Below are positions 17,888 through 26,329 of a DNA stretch of 64,000 bases, one piece after another. Source of the DNA: T3Sed10-213 sp012519365 (GTDB lineage Bacteria; Planctomycetota; Phycisphaerae; Sedimentisphaerales; Anaerohalosphaeraceae). The notes beneath the pieces were generated by a model that saw nothing but the letters and a program-made list of their open reading frames with translations, did no database searches and was not told where the DNA came from. The DNA lies in NCBI GenBank assembly GCA_033809355.1, contig JAPXLV010000002.1:1-64000 (forward strand), in the 5' to 3' direction. A program made the translations under genes and the position numbers. Each line of letters begins with the position of its first letter. The stretch's first letter is position 1.

Positions 17888-18481
17888 CTATGTCGCCATA
17901 AAGCTTTTGATGCCGGTAAAGACGATCTGAGCGGCCAAGGCTGTCAAGATCAAGGCGGTCAGTTTGGTCATCATGGCCAGGACTTTGGGGCCGAGCAATT
18001 GTTCGATGCGTTCGGCCATGAGCAAAAAAAGCGACACCGTCGCGCCGGCTGAAAAAATGGCCAGATAGGCGATCATCCGCTCGGAAAACCCCGTCAATTC
18101 TGTTCCCCAGAGCATCAAAGTGCCAATGGTACCCGGGCCGACGATGATCGGCACGCCCAACGGGACCACGGAAAAATCTTCGTTCGGATCGCAGGTTGGC
18201 GGTTTGCTGATGCCCAGCACCAACATCACCGAAGTCAAAAAGAGTGTCGTGCCGGCGCCGATTTGAAAGGCGGCCAAGGTAATGCCCAACAGATTGAAAA
18301 GGGGGCGTCCAAAGAAGAAAAACGCGGTTATCGCGACTAAAATCGTTACCGACGAGCGGATTGCCGCCCGCTGACGTGCGGTGGAATCCATTCCCTCTGC
18401 CAGTTTCAAAAACAATGTCATCGTAAAAAACGGTGCCAGGAGAAAAAACATCTTAATATAGGTGTTAACGAAAGCCTGCAT
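17888..18481 (-). CDS. MarC family integral membrane protein (UPF0056)
   Basis: A 197-residue protein with about six hydrophobic helices. It has family-typical stretches LFLKLAEG near the N-terminus, and VVPLGVPIIVGPGTIGTLML near the middle, which resembles the NPxxxP-like re-entrant signature region. The family's transport role is not established; E. coli MarC is not itself needed for antibiotic resistance. The ATG at 18481 is preferred; an in-frame extension to 18556 has no family similarity. It is divergent from the porin gene across the A-tract promoter region. Confidence 0.88.
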   Translation of the reverse strand: MQAFVNTYIKMFFLLAPFFTMTLFLKLAEGMDSTARQRAAIRSSVTILVAITAFFFFGRPLFNLLGITLAAFQIGAGTTLFLTSVMLVLGISKPPTCDPNEDFSVVPLGVPIIVGPGTIGTLMLWGTELTGFSERMIAYLAIFSAGATVSLFLLMAERIEQLLGPKVLAMMTKLTALILTALAAQIVFTGIKSFMAT

Positions 18482-18563
18482 TTTTTTGTGATTCCTGAAC
18501 CAAAAAAGGTTTAGCGTACCGTTTTTTATGCTGTTGACTGCATAAAATAGCATCATTATTGCG

Positions 18564-18650
18564 AAAAAAGAACAATAGGAGACCGAAAAATCTCAAAAAA
18601 TTCACAAAAAGCGAAAAAAATGCCGAAAAAATCTAAAAGAATAGCAAAAA
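18564..18650. promoter_or_regulatory. Phased A-tracts (predicted curved DNA) upstream of the porin promoter
   Basis: Eight runs of four to seven A begin at 18564, 18586, 18595, 18606, 18614, 18626, 18635 and 18646. Spacings are close to one helical turn (9, 11, 8, 12, 9 and 11 after a double turn), the pattern of intrinsically bent DNA. The series ends five bases before a -35 element, where it could act as an upstream activating or UP-like element. Confidence 0.7.
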
Positions 18651-18654
18651 CGCG

Positions 18655-18683
18655 TTGCTTTTGTGAAATTTGCGGCCTATAGT
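18655..18683 (+). promoter_or_regulatory. Putative sigma-70 promoter of the porin gene
   Basis: TTGCTT at 18655-18660, a 17-base spacer, then TATAGT at 18678-18683. It lies directly after the A-tract series and about 70 bp before the start codon. Confidence 0.6.
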
Positions 18684-18753
18684 TCTTTTGAATAGAAACA
18701 TTTAAGGGTTAACACATCTTTTTCAATGTCCATCTCAAAAAAAGGAGAACACA

Positions 18754-20205
18754 ATGAGACACGCAGTGATGGCGGTTTTTTGGGGGGTGGTGGCTGTGGT
18801 TGCGACCGGCGCGGCTCAGCAAAGTCCCCAGGACTATGTCGGTGAGTCGTCCGTCCACTGGCACGAGATCGATACGGACTGGATGAGGGCCTTTCATCAC
18901 CCGATGGAAGGCGTTGAAATGGGGCTGGATTTACGGCTGCGTGAGGTGTTTTCGCGGAATATGTTTACGGTCAGCGACCGGATGGAAGGCGACAGGCATT
19001 TTCAGCGGATTCGGCCTCGATGGTCTCTGAAGTGGGCGTTGGACGAGGATATTGATTTTAACACACGACTGATATGGGAGTTTTGGAATTGGTGCAGGCC
19101 GGAAGGATTTCGGCGCAGCACGGAATTCGATGAAGCCCTTTTCGATTGGATGAATCTGCAGTTCCGCAACGCCTTTGATTTGCCGCTGACGATGACGGTC
19201 GGTCGCCAAGATATCATCCTTGGCACGGGCTGGCTGGTGCTGGACGGCACGCCGGCGGACGGCTCACGGACGATCTTCTTTGACGCGGTCAGGGGCACCT
19301 ATCAACTTTCCGATACTGCTAAGCTCGATATGATCTACATCCAGCAGTATGATGAAGAGGACAAGTGGCTTAAGCCCTTTAATCACGACGCAGTGAGTGA
19401 TCGTCGTCACCTGACCCAAAATCAGGATGAAAAAGGTTTTATTCTTTATCTGACCAACAAAGTTTCAGAGGATTTTGGCTTTGACGCTTACTATATGTTC
19501 AAAAAAGACAAAAAATCCGACTGGGCAAAGTACTGGACGAAAAAAGGAATAACCCAATTCGGCGACGATCAGGAAACCAATGTACTGGGCGGGCGTTTGT
19601 TCGGAAACCTTGATGAAAATTGGAGTTACAGCGCTGAAGCGGCCTATCAGTTCGGGCGGTTCCGCCCGGATGGCGGAGACTTTGTCGATCAACGCGCCTT
19701 TGGGACCAACAACAAACTTCAATATTCATTTCACGATAAACTGAGCAATGAAGTCCACATTGGGTATGAATATTTGTCTGGCGACGATCCGGGTACCGGC
19801 AAGAATGAAAAGTTCAATACGATGTGGGGGGATTGGCCGCAGTACCAGCGGGGCGGCGATTTGCAATCGTATATCTGGACGGCGGAGGGGGCAACCGGCG
19901 AAGTAAGCAACTTGCATCGCGTTGGCATTGGGCACAGTTTCAAACCCCACCGGCAATGGACAATGGCGACAGACTACAATCTGTTTTGGGCGGATGAGAA
20001 TACGTTTCGTGATGCGGTCGGTTACGGTTATTCCCGCAGCGGCAACTTCCGCGGCCATATGCTGACTGGTTTGCTGACGTATCAATGCTGTAAGAACTTT
20101 CGCACGGAGTTCCTGCTGGATTACTTTATCCCCGGCGGCTACTATGAATCGCCGCGGGGCGATCAGGCATATTTTGCTCGTGTGAATGTGGAGTGGACGT
20201 TCTAA
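18754..20205 (+). CDS. Outer membrane beta-barrel porin, alginate-export type
   Basis: A 483-residue protein with a signal peptide (hydrophobic residues 5-20, probable cleavage after TGAA) and a predicted barrel of alternating polar/aromatic strands to the C-terminal residue F, as in outer membrane proteins (NVEWTF). Stretches such as RIRPRWSLKW, GRQDIILGTGWLVLDGTP and GSRTIFFDAVRGTY match the alginate-export (AlgE-like) porin family. It probably lets anionic sugars or similar solutes cross the outer membrane; the substrate is unknown. The start follows AGGAG. It has its own curved-DNA promoter and terminator, so it is probably monocistronic and highly expressed. Confidence 0.82.
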   Translation: MRHAVMAVFWGVVAVVATGAAQQSPQDYVGESSVHWHEIDTDWMRAFHHPMEGVEMGLDLRLREVFSRNMFTVSDRMEGDRHFQRIRPRWSLKWALDEDIDFNTRLIWEFWNWCRPEGFRRSTEFDEALFDWMNLQFRNAFDLPLTMTVGRQDIILGTGWLVLDGTPADGSRTIFFDAVRGTYQLSDTAKLDMIYIQQYDEEDKWLKPFNHDAVSDRRHLTQNQDEKGFILYLTNKVSEDFGFDAYYMFKKDKKSDWAKYWTKKGITQFGDDQETNVLGGRLFGNLDENWSYSAEAAYQFGRFRPDGGDFVDQRAFGTNNKLQYSFHDKLSNEVHIGYEYLSGDDPGTGKNEKFNTMWGDWPQYQRGGDLQSYIWTAEGATGEVSNLHRVGIGHSFKPHRQWTMATDYNLFWADENTFRDAVGYGYSRSGNFRGHMLTGLLTYQCCKNFRTEFLLDYFIPGGYYESPRGDQAYFARVNVEWTF

Positions 20206-20255
20206 GGAAAACCAACGCTCTATTCGCTGACAAGATAATCTCCTTTTTTTCGTTG

Positions 20256-20282
20256 AGCCCGACATTCTGTCGGGCTTTTTTA
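20256..20282 (+). terminator. Terminator after the porin gene
   Basis: A nine-pair stem AGCCCGACA / TGTCGGGCT with a three-base loop and six or more T. Confidence 0.93.
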
Positions 20283-20325
20283 TGCGTTTTGGGTAAATTG
20301 TTTGACCTTTTTGGCGAAATTCTCT

Positions 20326-20354
20326 ATTTTGTATGTTCGCACTTTCTGTATAAT
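20326..20354 (+). promoter_or_regulatory. Possible promoter of the ior-paaK cluster
   Basis: A perfect TATAAT at 20349-20354 lies 35 bp upstream of iorA, after the porin terminator. The matching -35 (around 20326-20331, ATTTTG) is weak. Confidence 0.4.
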
Positions 20355-20388
20355 GGATAAACGTTGTTGTTAATTCTGACAGGTAAAC

Positions 20389-21942
20389 ATGGCCGGAAAA
20401 ACATCTTTAGAGAAAGCATTTCTATCGGGTAATGAAGCCCTTGCGCGCGGGGCCTGGGAGGCGGGGCTGTGTGTGGCCGCGGCTTATCCGGGTACGCCGT
20501 CAACCGAGATTCTTGAATCTTTAGCTACCTATCCGGAACTGTCTGTCCAGTGGTCGGTCAATGAAAAAGTGGCCTTTGAGGTCGCCTATGGGGCGGCGGT
20601 CGGCGGGGTGCGAAGTTTGTTTGCGTGCAAGCATGTGGGGCTGAACGTGGCGATGGATCCGCTGATGACGGCTTCTTATGCGGGTGTTGAGGCGGGGTTC
20701 GTGGTGGTGGTGTGCGACGATCCGGGGATGCACTCGTCACAGAATGAGCAGGACAGCCGCTGGGTCGGCGTGTTTTCGAAGTTGCCGGTACTGGAGCCTT
20801 CGACGCCGGCGGAGGCCAAGGCGTTTGTGGCCGAGGCGTTTGGCATCAGCGAAAAATTCGATACGCCGGTGATCGTGCGGATGACGACGCGGATTTCGCA
20901 TTCCAAAGAAGATGTCGCATTGGGACAGCGAAAGGAAACGCCGCCCAAGCCGCTGGCGGCGAAGATGCAAAAATATGTAATGCTGCCCAAGGTGGCGCGG
21001 ATGCGTCACGAATTCATCGAGCAGCGGCTGGAAAAACTTCGGGCCTATTCGGAAAAGACCAAACTGAACAAAACGGAGCTGAAGGATACGAAGCTGGGCT
21101 TTATTACCTCCAGCGTGTCGTATTGTTACTTGAAGGAGGTTTTCCCAGAGGCGTCTTATTTGAAGTTGGGTTTTCTGTATCCGTTTTGTGATGAGAAGAT
21201 CAAAGCCTTTGCCGCATCGGTTAAGAAGGTGGTGGTGGTTGAAGAGTTGGATCCGTTTCTTGAAGAACATGTCAAGGCGCTGGGGATTCGAAAGGCTCAT
21301 TTCAAGCATCCTTCTTTTCGGGTTGGGGAGTTCAATCCGAGCCTGATTGGGGATGTGGCAGCCGGCAAAGAGCGGCATGTAGAGCCGAAACCGGTGCGTC
21401 CGCCGCGGTTGTGTCCGGGGTGTCCGCATTGGGCGACATTTTCGGTGTTGAAAAAGCTGGGGCTGTATGTGGCCGGGGATATCGGCTGTTATACGCTGGG
21501 AGCGTTGCCGCCGACCTCGGCGATGCACACGTGTATTTGTATGGGGGCGGGCGTGACGTTTCATGAGGGGCTTCGGCTGGCGCATCCGGAGGCCAAAATT
21601 GTCGGGGTTGTGGGCGATTCGACGTTTGTGCATTCGGGCATTACCGGGCTGATCAATGCGGCCTATAACAAGGCCAAAGGGGTGATTTTTATTCTGGACA
21701 ATTCCACCACAGCGATGACCGGCGGCCAACCGCACCCGGCCACGGGGCGGACGATTCGCGAGGAGCCGACCAAGCAGCTGGATTTGGCGGCGCTGTGCCG
21801 CTGCTGCGGGGCCGACAACGTGGATGTGATCGACCCGATCGGCCATGTTAAAGCACTGGAAGAACTGGTGCTCAAACGGCTCGATGAGGATGCCTTGAGC
21901 GTGATTATTACCAAACATCCCTGTGTGTTGAAAAAGAAATAG
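20389..21942 (+). CDS. iorA: Indolepyruvate:ferredoxin oxidoreductase alpha subunit lacking the C-terminal ferredoxin domain
   Basis: A 517-residue thiamine diphosphate enzyme subunit that oxidatively decarboxylates aryl pyruvates to aryl-acetyl-CoA. The N-terminal pyrimidine-type domain has AAYPGTPSTEILE. The C-terminal TPP-binding part has LCPGCPHWATF, GDIGCYTLGALPP and the GDS...N motif (VVGDSTFVHSG, LDNSTTAMTGG). IorA proteins are normally about 580-650 residues and end in a two-cluster ferredoxin domain; this one stops at HPCVLKKK, so that domain is absent. iorB starts 11 bp later. Electrons may go to a separate ferredoxin. Confidence 0.93.
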   Translation: MAGKTSLEKAFLSGNEALARGAWEAGLCVAAAYPGTPSTEILESLATYPELSVQWSVNEKVAFEVAYGAAVGGVRSLFACKHVGLNVAMDPLMTASYAGVEAGFVVVVCDDPGMHSSQNEQDSRWVGVFSKLPVLEPSTPAEAKAFVAEAFGISEKFDTPVIVRMTTRISHSKEDVALGQRKETPPKPLAAKMQKYVMLPKVARMRHEFIEQRLEKLRAYSEKTKLNKTELKDTKLGFITSSVSYCYLKEVFPEASYLKLGFLYPFCDEKIKAFAASVKKVVVVEELDPFLEEHVKALGIRKAHFKHPSFRVGEFNPSLIGDVAAGKERHVEPKPVRPPRLCPGCPHWATFSVLKKLGLYVAGDIGCYTLGALPPTSAMHTCICMGAGVTFHEGLRLAHPEAKIVGVVGDSTFVHSGITGLINAAYNKAKGVIFILDNSTTAMTGGQPHPATGRTIREEPTKQLDLAALCRCCGADNVDVIDPIGHVKALEELVLKRLDEDALSVIITKHPCVLKKK

Positions 21943-21953
21943 TACGAAAAACG

Positions 21954-22451
21954 ATGAAAAAAGCACAATACAATATTACGTTCGGGGGGATTGGCGGGCA
22001 GGGGATTATTAAGGCCTCGGAGCTGCTGGGCTGGGCGGCGCTGTATGAGGGCTATCCGGTCAAGAAATCCGAGGTGCATGGGATGAGTCAGCGCGGCGGG
22101 TCGGTCGAGTCGCATGTACGGTTCGGCAAAGGGTTTTTTTCGCCGCTGCTGGGGGCCGGACAGGCGGATTTTCTGCTGTGTTTTCACGCCGATGAACACG
22201 AGCGACTGGCGGAGTTTCTCAAAGACGACGGCGTGGACTTGTTCGAGTGGCTGGACAAGGCCGCGGCGATGATCGACAATCCCAAGATGCTCAATACGGC
22301 CCTGATGGGCGTGTTGGCGGCGTATTTGCCGATTCGACAGCCCAGTTGGGACAAGGCGTTCGAGACGGTGTTTCCCGAGAAAATCCGGCAGCGCAATATC
22401 GAGATTTTCAATCAGGCTCGCCATATGGCTCAAACGGCGATCAATCCGTAA
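21954..22451 (+). CDS. iorB: Indolepyruvate:ferredoxin oxidoreductase beta subunit
   Basis: A 165-residue gamma-domain-type subunit of 2-oxoacid:ferredoxin oxidoreductases. It shows the family GGIGGQGIIKASELLG at the N-terminus and SEVHGMSQRGGSVESHVRFG after it. IorB is usually near 190 residues, so this version is short at the C-terminus. It works with IorA to couple aryl-pyruvate oxidation to CoA and ferredoxin. The next gene, a phenylacetate-CoA ligase, starts 17 bp downstream. Confidence 0.92.
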   Translation: MKKAQYNITFGGIGGQGIIKASELLGWAALYEGYPVKKSEVHGMSQRGGSVESHVRFGKGFFSPLLGAGQADFLLCFHADEHERLAEFLKDDGVDLFEWLDKAAAMIDNPKMLNTALMGVLAAYLPIRQPSWDKAFETVFPEKIRQRNIEIFNQARHMAQTAINP

Positions 22452-22468
22452 GAACAAGGAGATAATTT

Positions 22469-23770
22469 ATGATATGGAACGAACCTATCGAAACGATGCC
22501 GCCGGAGGACTTGAAGAATCTTCAGTCTGAACGGCTGGTATCGCTGGTGCGGTATGTATATGAGCGGTGTCCGTTGTACAAAAAGAAGTTTGACGAGATC
22601 GGTGTGCTGCCGTCGGACATCAAGGGCATTGAGGACATTACCCAGCTGCCGTTTACGACGAAGATGGATATGCGTGACAGTTATCCGTGGGGGTTGTTCT
22701 CGCGGCCGCGTACCGATTTGGTGGAGATTCATGTCTCCAGCGGCACGACAGGCAACCCGACGCTGGTTGGCTATACGCGCGACGATATTCGCTTGTGGGG
22801 GGAGGTGATGGCGCGGGCGTTGTGTTGTGCGGGTGCCGAGCGGGACGATACGATTCAGATTGCCTATGGGTATGGGCTGTTTACCGGCGGGTTGGGGTTT
22901 CATTATGGCGCGATGGAGATGGGGCTGACGATTATACCGATCTCCTCGGGCCAGACCAAGCGGCAGATCAAGATTATGCAGGATATTCAGCCGCGGATAT
23001 TGGCCTGTACGCCGAGTTATTGTCTGTATATGGTCGATGCGGCCAAAGAGATGGGGATTGACCCGCGTTCGTCCAGTTGGCAGATTGCGGTGTTGGGGGC
23101 CGAGCCGTGGAGCGAGGCGATGTGTCACGAGATCGAACAGGCGTGGGATTTGCTGGCGACGGATATTTACGGGCTCAGCGAAATCTGCGGGCCGGGGGTG
23201 GCCCAGGAATGTCCCTATAAGAGCGGTCTGCATTTGTGTTCGGATGTGTTTTATCCCGAAGTTATCGATCCGGAAACCGGCCGGCCCGTGCCGGAAGGAC
23301 AGGACGGCGAGCTGGTGATCACAACACTGACCAAGCAGGGCGTCCCGATGATTCGTTATCGTACGCGGGATATTGTCAGTATGACCCATGAGCCGTGCCG
23401 ATGCGGCCGAACCAGCCCGCGAACCAGCAAGATTAAGGGACGTACGGACGATATGATTGTCGTGCGGGGGATTAACGTCTTTCCGTCGCAGATTGAGCAT
23501 GTGCTACTGGGTATCGAAGGGACGCATCCGCATTATCAAATCGTCATCGACCGAAAAGAGCATAAACTGGATGAGGTGGAGATTGTCGTGGAAGTGGATG
23601 AGACGATCTTCTCCGATGAAATCAAACGGATGCATGCGATTGAACAGAAGATTAAAAAAGAAATCGAGTCGGTTCTGTCCATCGGGGTCAATGTTCGGCT
23701 GGTTGAACCGAAGACAATTGCCCGCAGCGAAGGCAAAGCCCAGCGTGTGATTGATAAGCGGCAATTGTGA
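22469..23770 (+). CDS. paaK: Phenylacetate-CoA ligase family enzyme, copy 1
   Basis: A 433-residue adenylate-forming enzyme that links arylacetate to CoA with ATP. It has the nucleotide motif SSGTTGNPTLVGYT, the aromatic-acid motif YGLSEICGPG, and RYRTRDI and KGRTDDMIVVRG in the mobile C-terminal domain. Next to ior it may run in the energy-yielding or in the assimilating direction. RBS AGGAG. It is the first gene of a ligase plus ACT pair that is repeated downstream with copy 2. Confidence 0.92.
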   Translation: MIWNEPIETMPPEDLKNLQSERLVSLVRYVYERCPLYKKKFDEIGVLPSDIKGIEDITQLPFTTKMDMRDSYPWGLFSRPRTDLVEIHVSSGTTGNPTLVGYTRDDIRLWGEVMARALCCAGAERDDTIQIAYGYGLFTGGLGFHYGAMEMGLTIIPISSGQTKRQIKIMQDIQPRILACTPSYCLYMVDAAKEMGIDPRSSSWQIAVLGAEPWSEAMCHEIEQAWDLLATDIYGLSEICGPGVAQECPYKSGLHLCSDVFYPEVIDPETGRPVPEGQDGELVITTLTKQGVPMIRYRTRDIVSMTHEPCRCGRTSPRTSKIKGRTDDMIVVRGINVFPSQIEHVLLGIEGTHPHYQIVIDRKEHKLDEVEIVVEVDETIFSDEIKRMHAIEQKIKKEIESVLSIGVNVRLVEPKTIARSEGKAQRVIDKRQL

Positions 23771-23858
23771 GCGTGTAAGGATGCAGACGGATAGGGGGGT
23801 AATGAGGAAGCAGGAACGTTCTCCGTGAAATCGTTGATTTCATAGAAAGGACAAGACG

Positions 23859-24290
23859 ATGAAGATTAAACAACTCAGCGTGTTTCTTGAAAATCGCAAA
23901 GGGCGATTATATGAGGTGTGCTTGATACTCGGTCAGGCGGGGATCAATATTCGGGCGCTGACGATAGCCGAGACCGAGACGTTCGGCGTGCTTCGGATGG
24001 TGGTGGATAAGCCGGCCGCGGCGGTGGAGACCTTTCGCAGGCACAGCATTACGGCCAATCTGACGGATGTGGTGGCGGTAGAGGTGCCCGATACACCCGG
24101 CGGTTTGGCCGGGGTGCTCAAAATTTTGACTGAGCATGACTTGAACGTTGAGTATATGTATGGTTTTGTGGAAAAATTTTCCGAAAACGCGCTGCTGGTG
24201 TTCCGCTTTGATGAGCCGGACAGAGCGTATCAGGTGCTGACGTCGGCTGGGGTTAATGTGATTGGGGAGCATGATATTGAGGGGCTGTGA
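23859..24290 (+). CDS. Tandem ACT-domain protein, copy 1
   Basis: A 143-residue protein made of two ACT domains (about residues 1-70 and 70-143; the first starts KQLSVFLENRKGRLYEVC, the second around VPDTPGGLAGVLKIL). ACT domains bind amino acids and regulate enzymes. Stand-alone tandem-ACT proteins often accompany ior and paaK genes, where they may sense aromatic amino acids. The ligand is not known. RBS AAAGGA. Paired with the preceding ligase. Confidence 0.85.
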   Translation: MKIKQLSVFLENRKGRLYEVCLILGQAGINIRALTIAETETFGVLRMVVDKPAAAVETFRRHSITANLTDVVAVEVPDTPGGLAGVLKILTEHDLNVEYMYGFVEKFSENALLVFRFDEPDRAYQVLTSAGVNVIGEHDIEGL

Positions 24291-24356
24291 GGGCCTGAAG
24301 AAGAAACGGATGATACTGTTAAATGTGAAATGCAGAATGGTGGTTGGGCAGTTGTG

Positions 24357-25667
24357 ATGGAACCGAGGTTTTGGAATCGGCAGGTTGAAACGCTCGAGCG
24401 GTCGGCGCTGGAGGCGATTCAACTGGAGCGGTTGCGTCAGCGAGTGGCCAACGCATTGCGGACGCCGCTGTATCAAAAGCGGCTGTTTCGAGCCGGGATT
24501 ACGCTGCCGGAGGATATTCGTACGCTGGAGGATTTGAAGCGAATTCCGTTTACGACGAAGGATGATCTGAGGCAAAGTTACCCGAAGGGACTGCTGGCGG
24601 TGGATTTAAAACAGGTGGTGCGGGTGCATTCGTCCAGCGGTACGACGGGGGTTCCGACGGTAATTTTTTATACGCAGGGCGATTTGGATCGGTGGACTGA
24701 ACTGCTGGCGCGGGGCATTGTAGCCAGCGGGGCGACGGCGGGAGATGTGTTTCAGAATATGATGAATTACGGGCTGTTTACAGGGGGGCTGGGGCTGCAT
24801 TACGGGGCCGAGCGTGTCGGGATGACGGTGATTCCGGTCGGGGGGGGCAATACGCAGCGTCAGATTCAGATTATGAAGGATTTTCAGACGACCACGCTGC
24901 ATATTACGCCCAGTTATTTGCTGCACATTTACGGGCGGATGGCGGAAGTCGGCGTCACGCGAAGCGATCTTGCGCTCAAGCGGGCGTATATGGGCGCTGA
25001 ACCGCATTCGGAGGCGACCCGGCAAAAATTGCAGGACCTTTACCACATCGATGTGTTTAACTGTTACGGGCTGAGCGAAATGAACGGCCCAGGCGTGGCG
25101 TTTGAATGCCACTGCAAGGCGGACCCGCACGTGTGGGAGGATGCGTATATCGTCGAAATTATCGACCCTGCCACGGGTGAGCGTTTGCCGGACGGGGAAA
25201 CGGGTGAGGTGGTTTTTACGAATTTGATTCGCGAGGCCCAGCCTCTGCTGCGGTACCGCACGCGGGATTTGGCGTTTATTCATCCGACGCCGTGCGCGTG
25301 CGGCCGGACACATCGGCGGCTGTCGCGGATTCAGGGGCGCACCGACGATATGCTCATTATCAACGGCGTCAATGTCTTCCCGTCGCAGATTGAAGAAGTG
25401 TTGATGAGTATTCCGGAGGTCGGTAATAATTACATGATTCATCTGACGTCGCACGACGGATTGGACCGGCTGACGGTCAAGGTGGAATTGTATCAGAAAC
25501 TCTTCAGCGGCGATCTGTCGCAGATCGACAAACTCAAGAGACAGATTAAAGACCGGCTGCGCGCGTCGATTACGATTAACGCGCATATTGAACTGCACGA
25601 GCCGGGGGCGCTGCCGGCATTCGAAGGCAAGGCCAAGCGGGTTATCGATGAACGCGAGAGATTGTAG
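24357..25667 (+). CDS. paaK: Phenylacetate-CoA ligase family enzyme, copy 2
   Basis: A 436-residue paralogue of the upstream ligase with the same motifs (SSGTTGVPTVIFYT, YGLSEMNGPGV, RYRTRDL, GRTDDMLIINGVNVFPSQIE). Differences in the substrate part suggest different aryl acids for the two copies. The ATG at 24357 aligns with the family N-terminus (WNRQVETLERSALEAIQ); an earlier ATG at 24330 adds nine residues. The start has only a weak ribosome-binding site. Confidence 0.9.
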   Translation: MEPRFWNRQVETLERSALEAIQLERLRQRVANALRTPLYQKRLFRAGITLPEDIRTLEDLKRIPFTTKDDLRQSYPKGLLAVDLKQVVRVHSSSGTTGVPTVIFYTQGDLDRWTELLARGIVASGATAGDVFQNMMNYGLFTGGLGLHYGAERVGMTVIPVGGGNTQRQIQIMKDFQTTTLHITPSYLLHIYGRMAEVGVTRSDLALKRAYMGAEPHSEATRQKLQDLYHIDVFNCYGLSEMNGPGVAFECHCKADPHVWEDAYIVEIIDPATGERLPDGETGEVVFTNLIREAQPLLRYRTRDLAFIHPTPCACGRTHRRLSRIQGRTDDMLIINGVNVFPSQIEEVLMSIPEVGNNYMIHLTSHDGLDRLTVKVELYQKLFSGDLSQIDKLKRQIKDRLRASITINAHIELHEPGALPAFEGKAKRVIDERERL

Positions 25668-25827
25668 TCGTGACAAGTGCGTCTGCGGCGGTGGGTGCAG
25701 GTTTATCAAGCAAAAAAGCGGCCTGCGTATTGCGTCCTAAAAAGGCAACGTGCCCATGGGATAGGGATGTGGTAAGTTTTTTTTGGGGCAAAGCAGCTGG
25801 ATTGAACGGGGATAGGCACAGGAGTGT

Positions 25828-26265
25828 ATGGTGGCCAAGCAATTGACGATTTTTATGGAAAATCGGCCCGGTCGGGTCCATTCGGTGTGTGATATTCTTG
25901 AGGGCAAGGGGCTGAATATCTGGGCATTTACGATTCAGGATCGCGGCGATTTCGGGTTGATGAAGTTAATCGTGGATAAGCCCGATCAGGCGCAGTTGGC
26001 CCTGGCTGAGCGTGGATTTGCCTGTGCGCTCAAGGAGGTGTTGGCGATTACCGCGCCGGATAAGCCCGGCAATCTCGACCGGCTGACCTCGGCCTTGTTG
26101 GAAAAGAATGTCAACATCAAGGATATTTATGGGTTTGTTTCGCCGAACGATCGGCAAGGGCTTTGTTTTATGGAGTTTGAGAACCCCAATGATGTGGTTA
26201 TAGCGGAGTTGATTGGCAGGTATGGTTTTCAGGTATTGACGAACGAAGAGCTTTATGAGTTGTGA
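25828..26265 (+). CDS. Tandem ACT-domain protein, copy 2
   Basis: A 145-residue two-ACT-domain protein, related to copy 1 (KQLTIFMENRPGRVHSVCD; second domain APDKPGNLDRLTSALLEK). It probably forms a sensory or regulatory partner for ligase 2 or IorAB. AGGAG lies three bases before ATG 25828, so GTG 25831, six bases away, may be the real start. It closes the second ligase/ACT module. Confidence 0.85.
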   Translation: MVAKQLTIFMENRPGRVHSVCDILEGKGLNIWAFTIQDRGDFGLMKLIVDKPDQAQLALAERGFACALKEVLAITAPDKPGNLDRLTSALLEKNVNIKDIYGFVSPNDRQGLCFMEFENPNDVVIAELIGRYGFQVLTNEELYEL

Positions 26266-26329
26266 AGGGTGATTCAGGTTTAGAATAGAGGACCTCAGAG
26301 GCATCATTTAGGAGTTAGAGTTTTTACGG

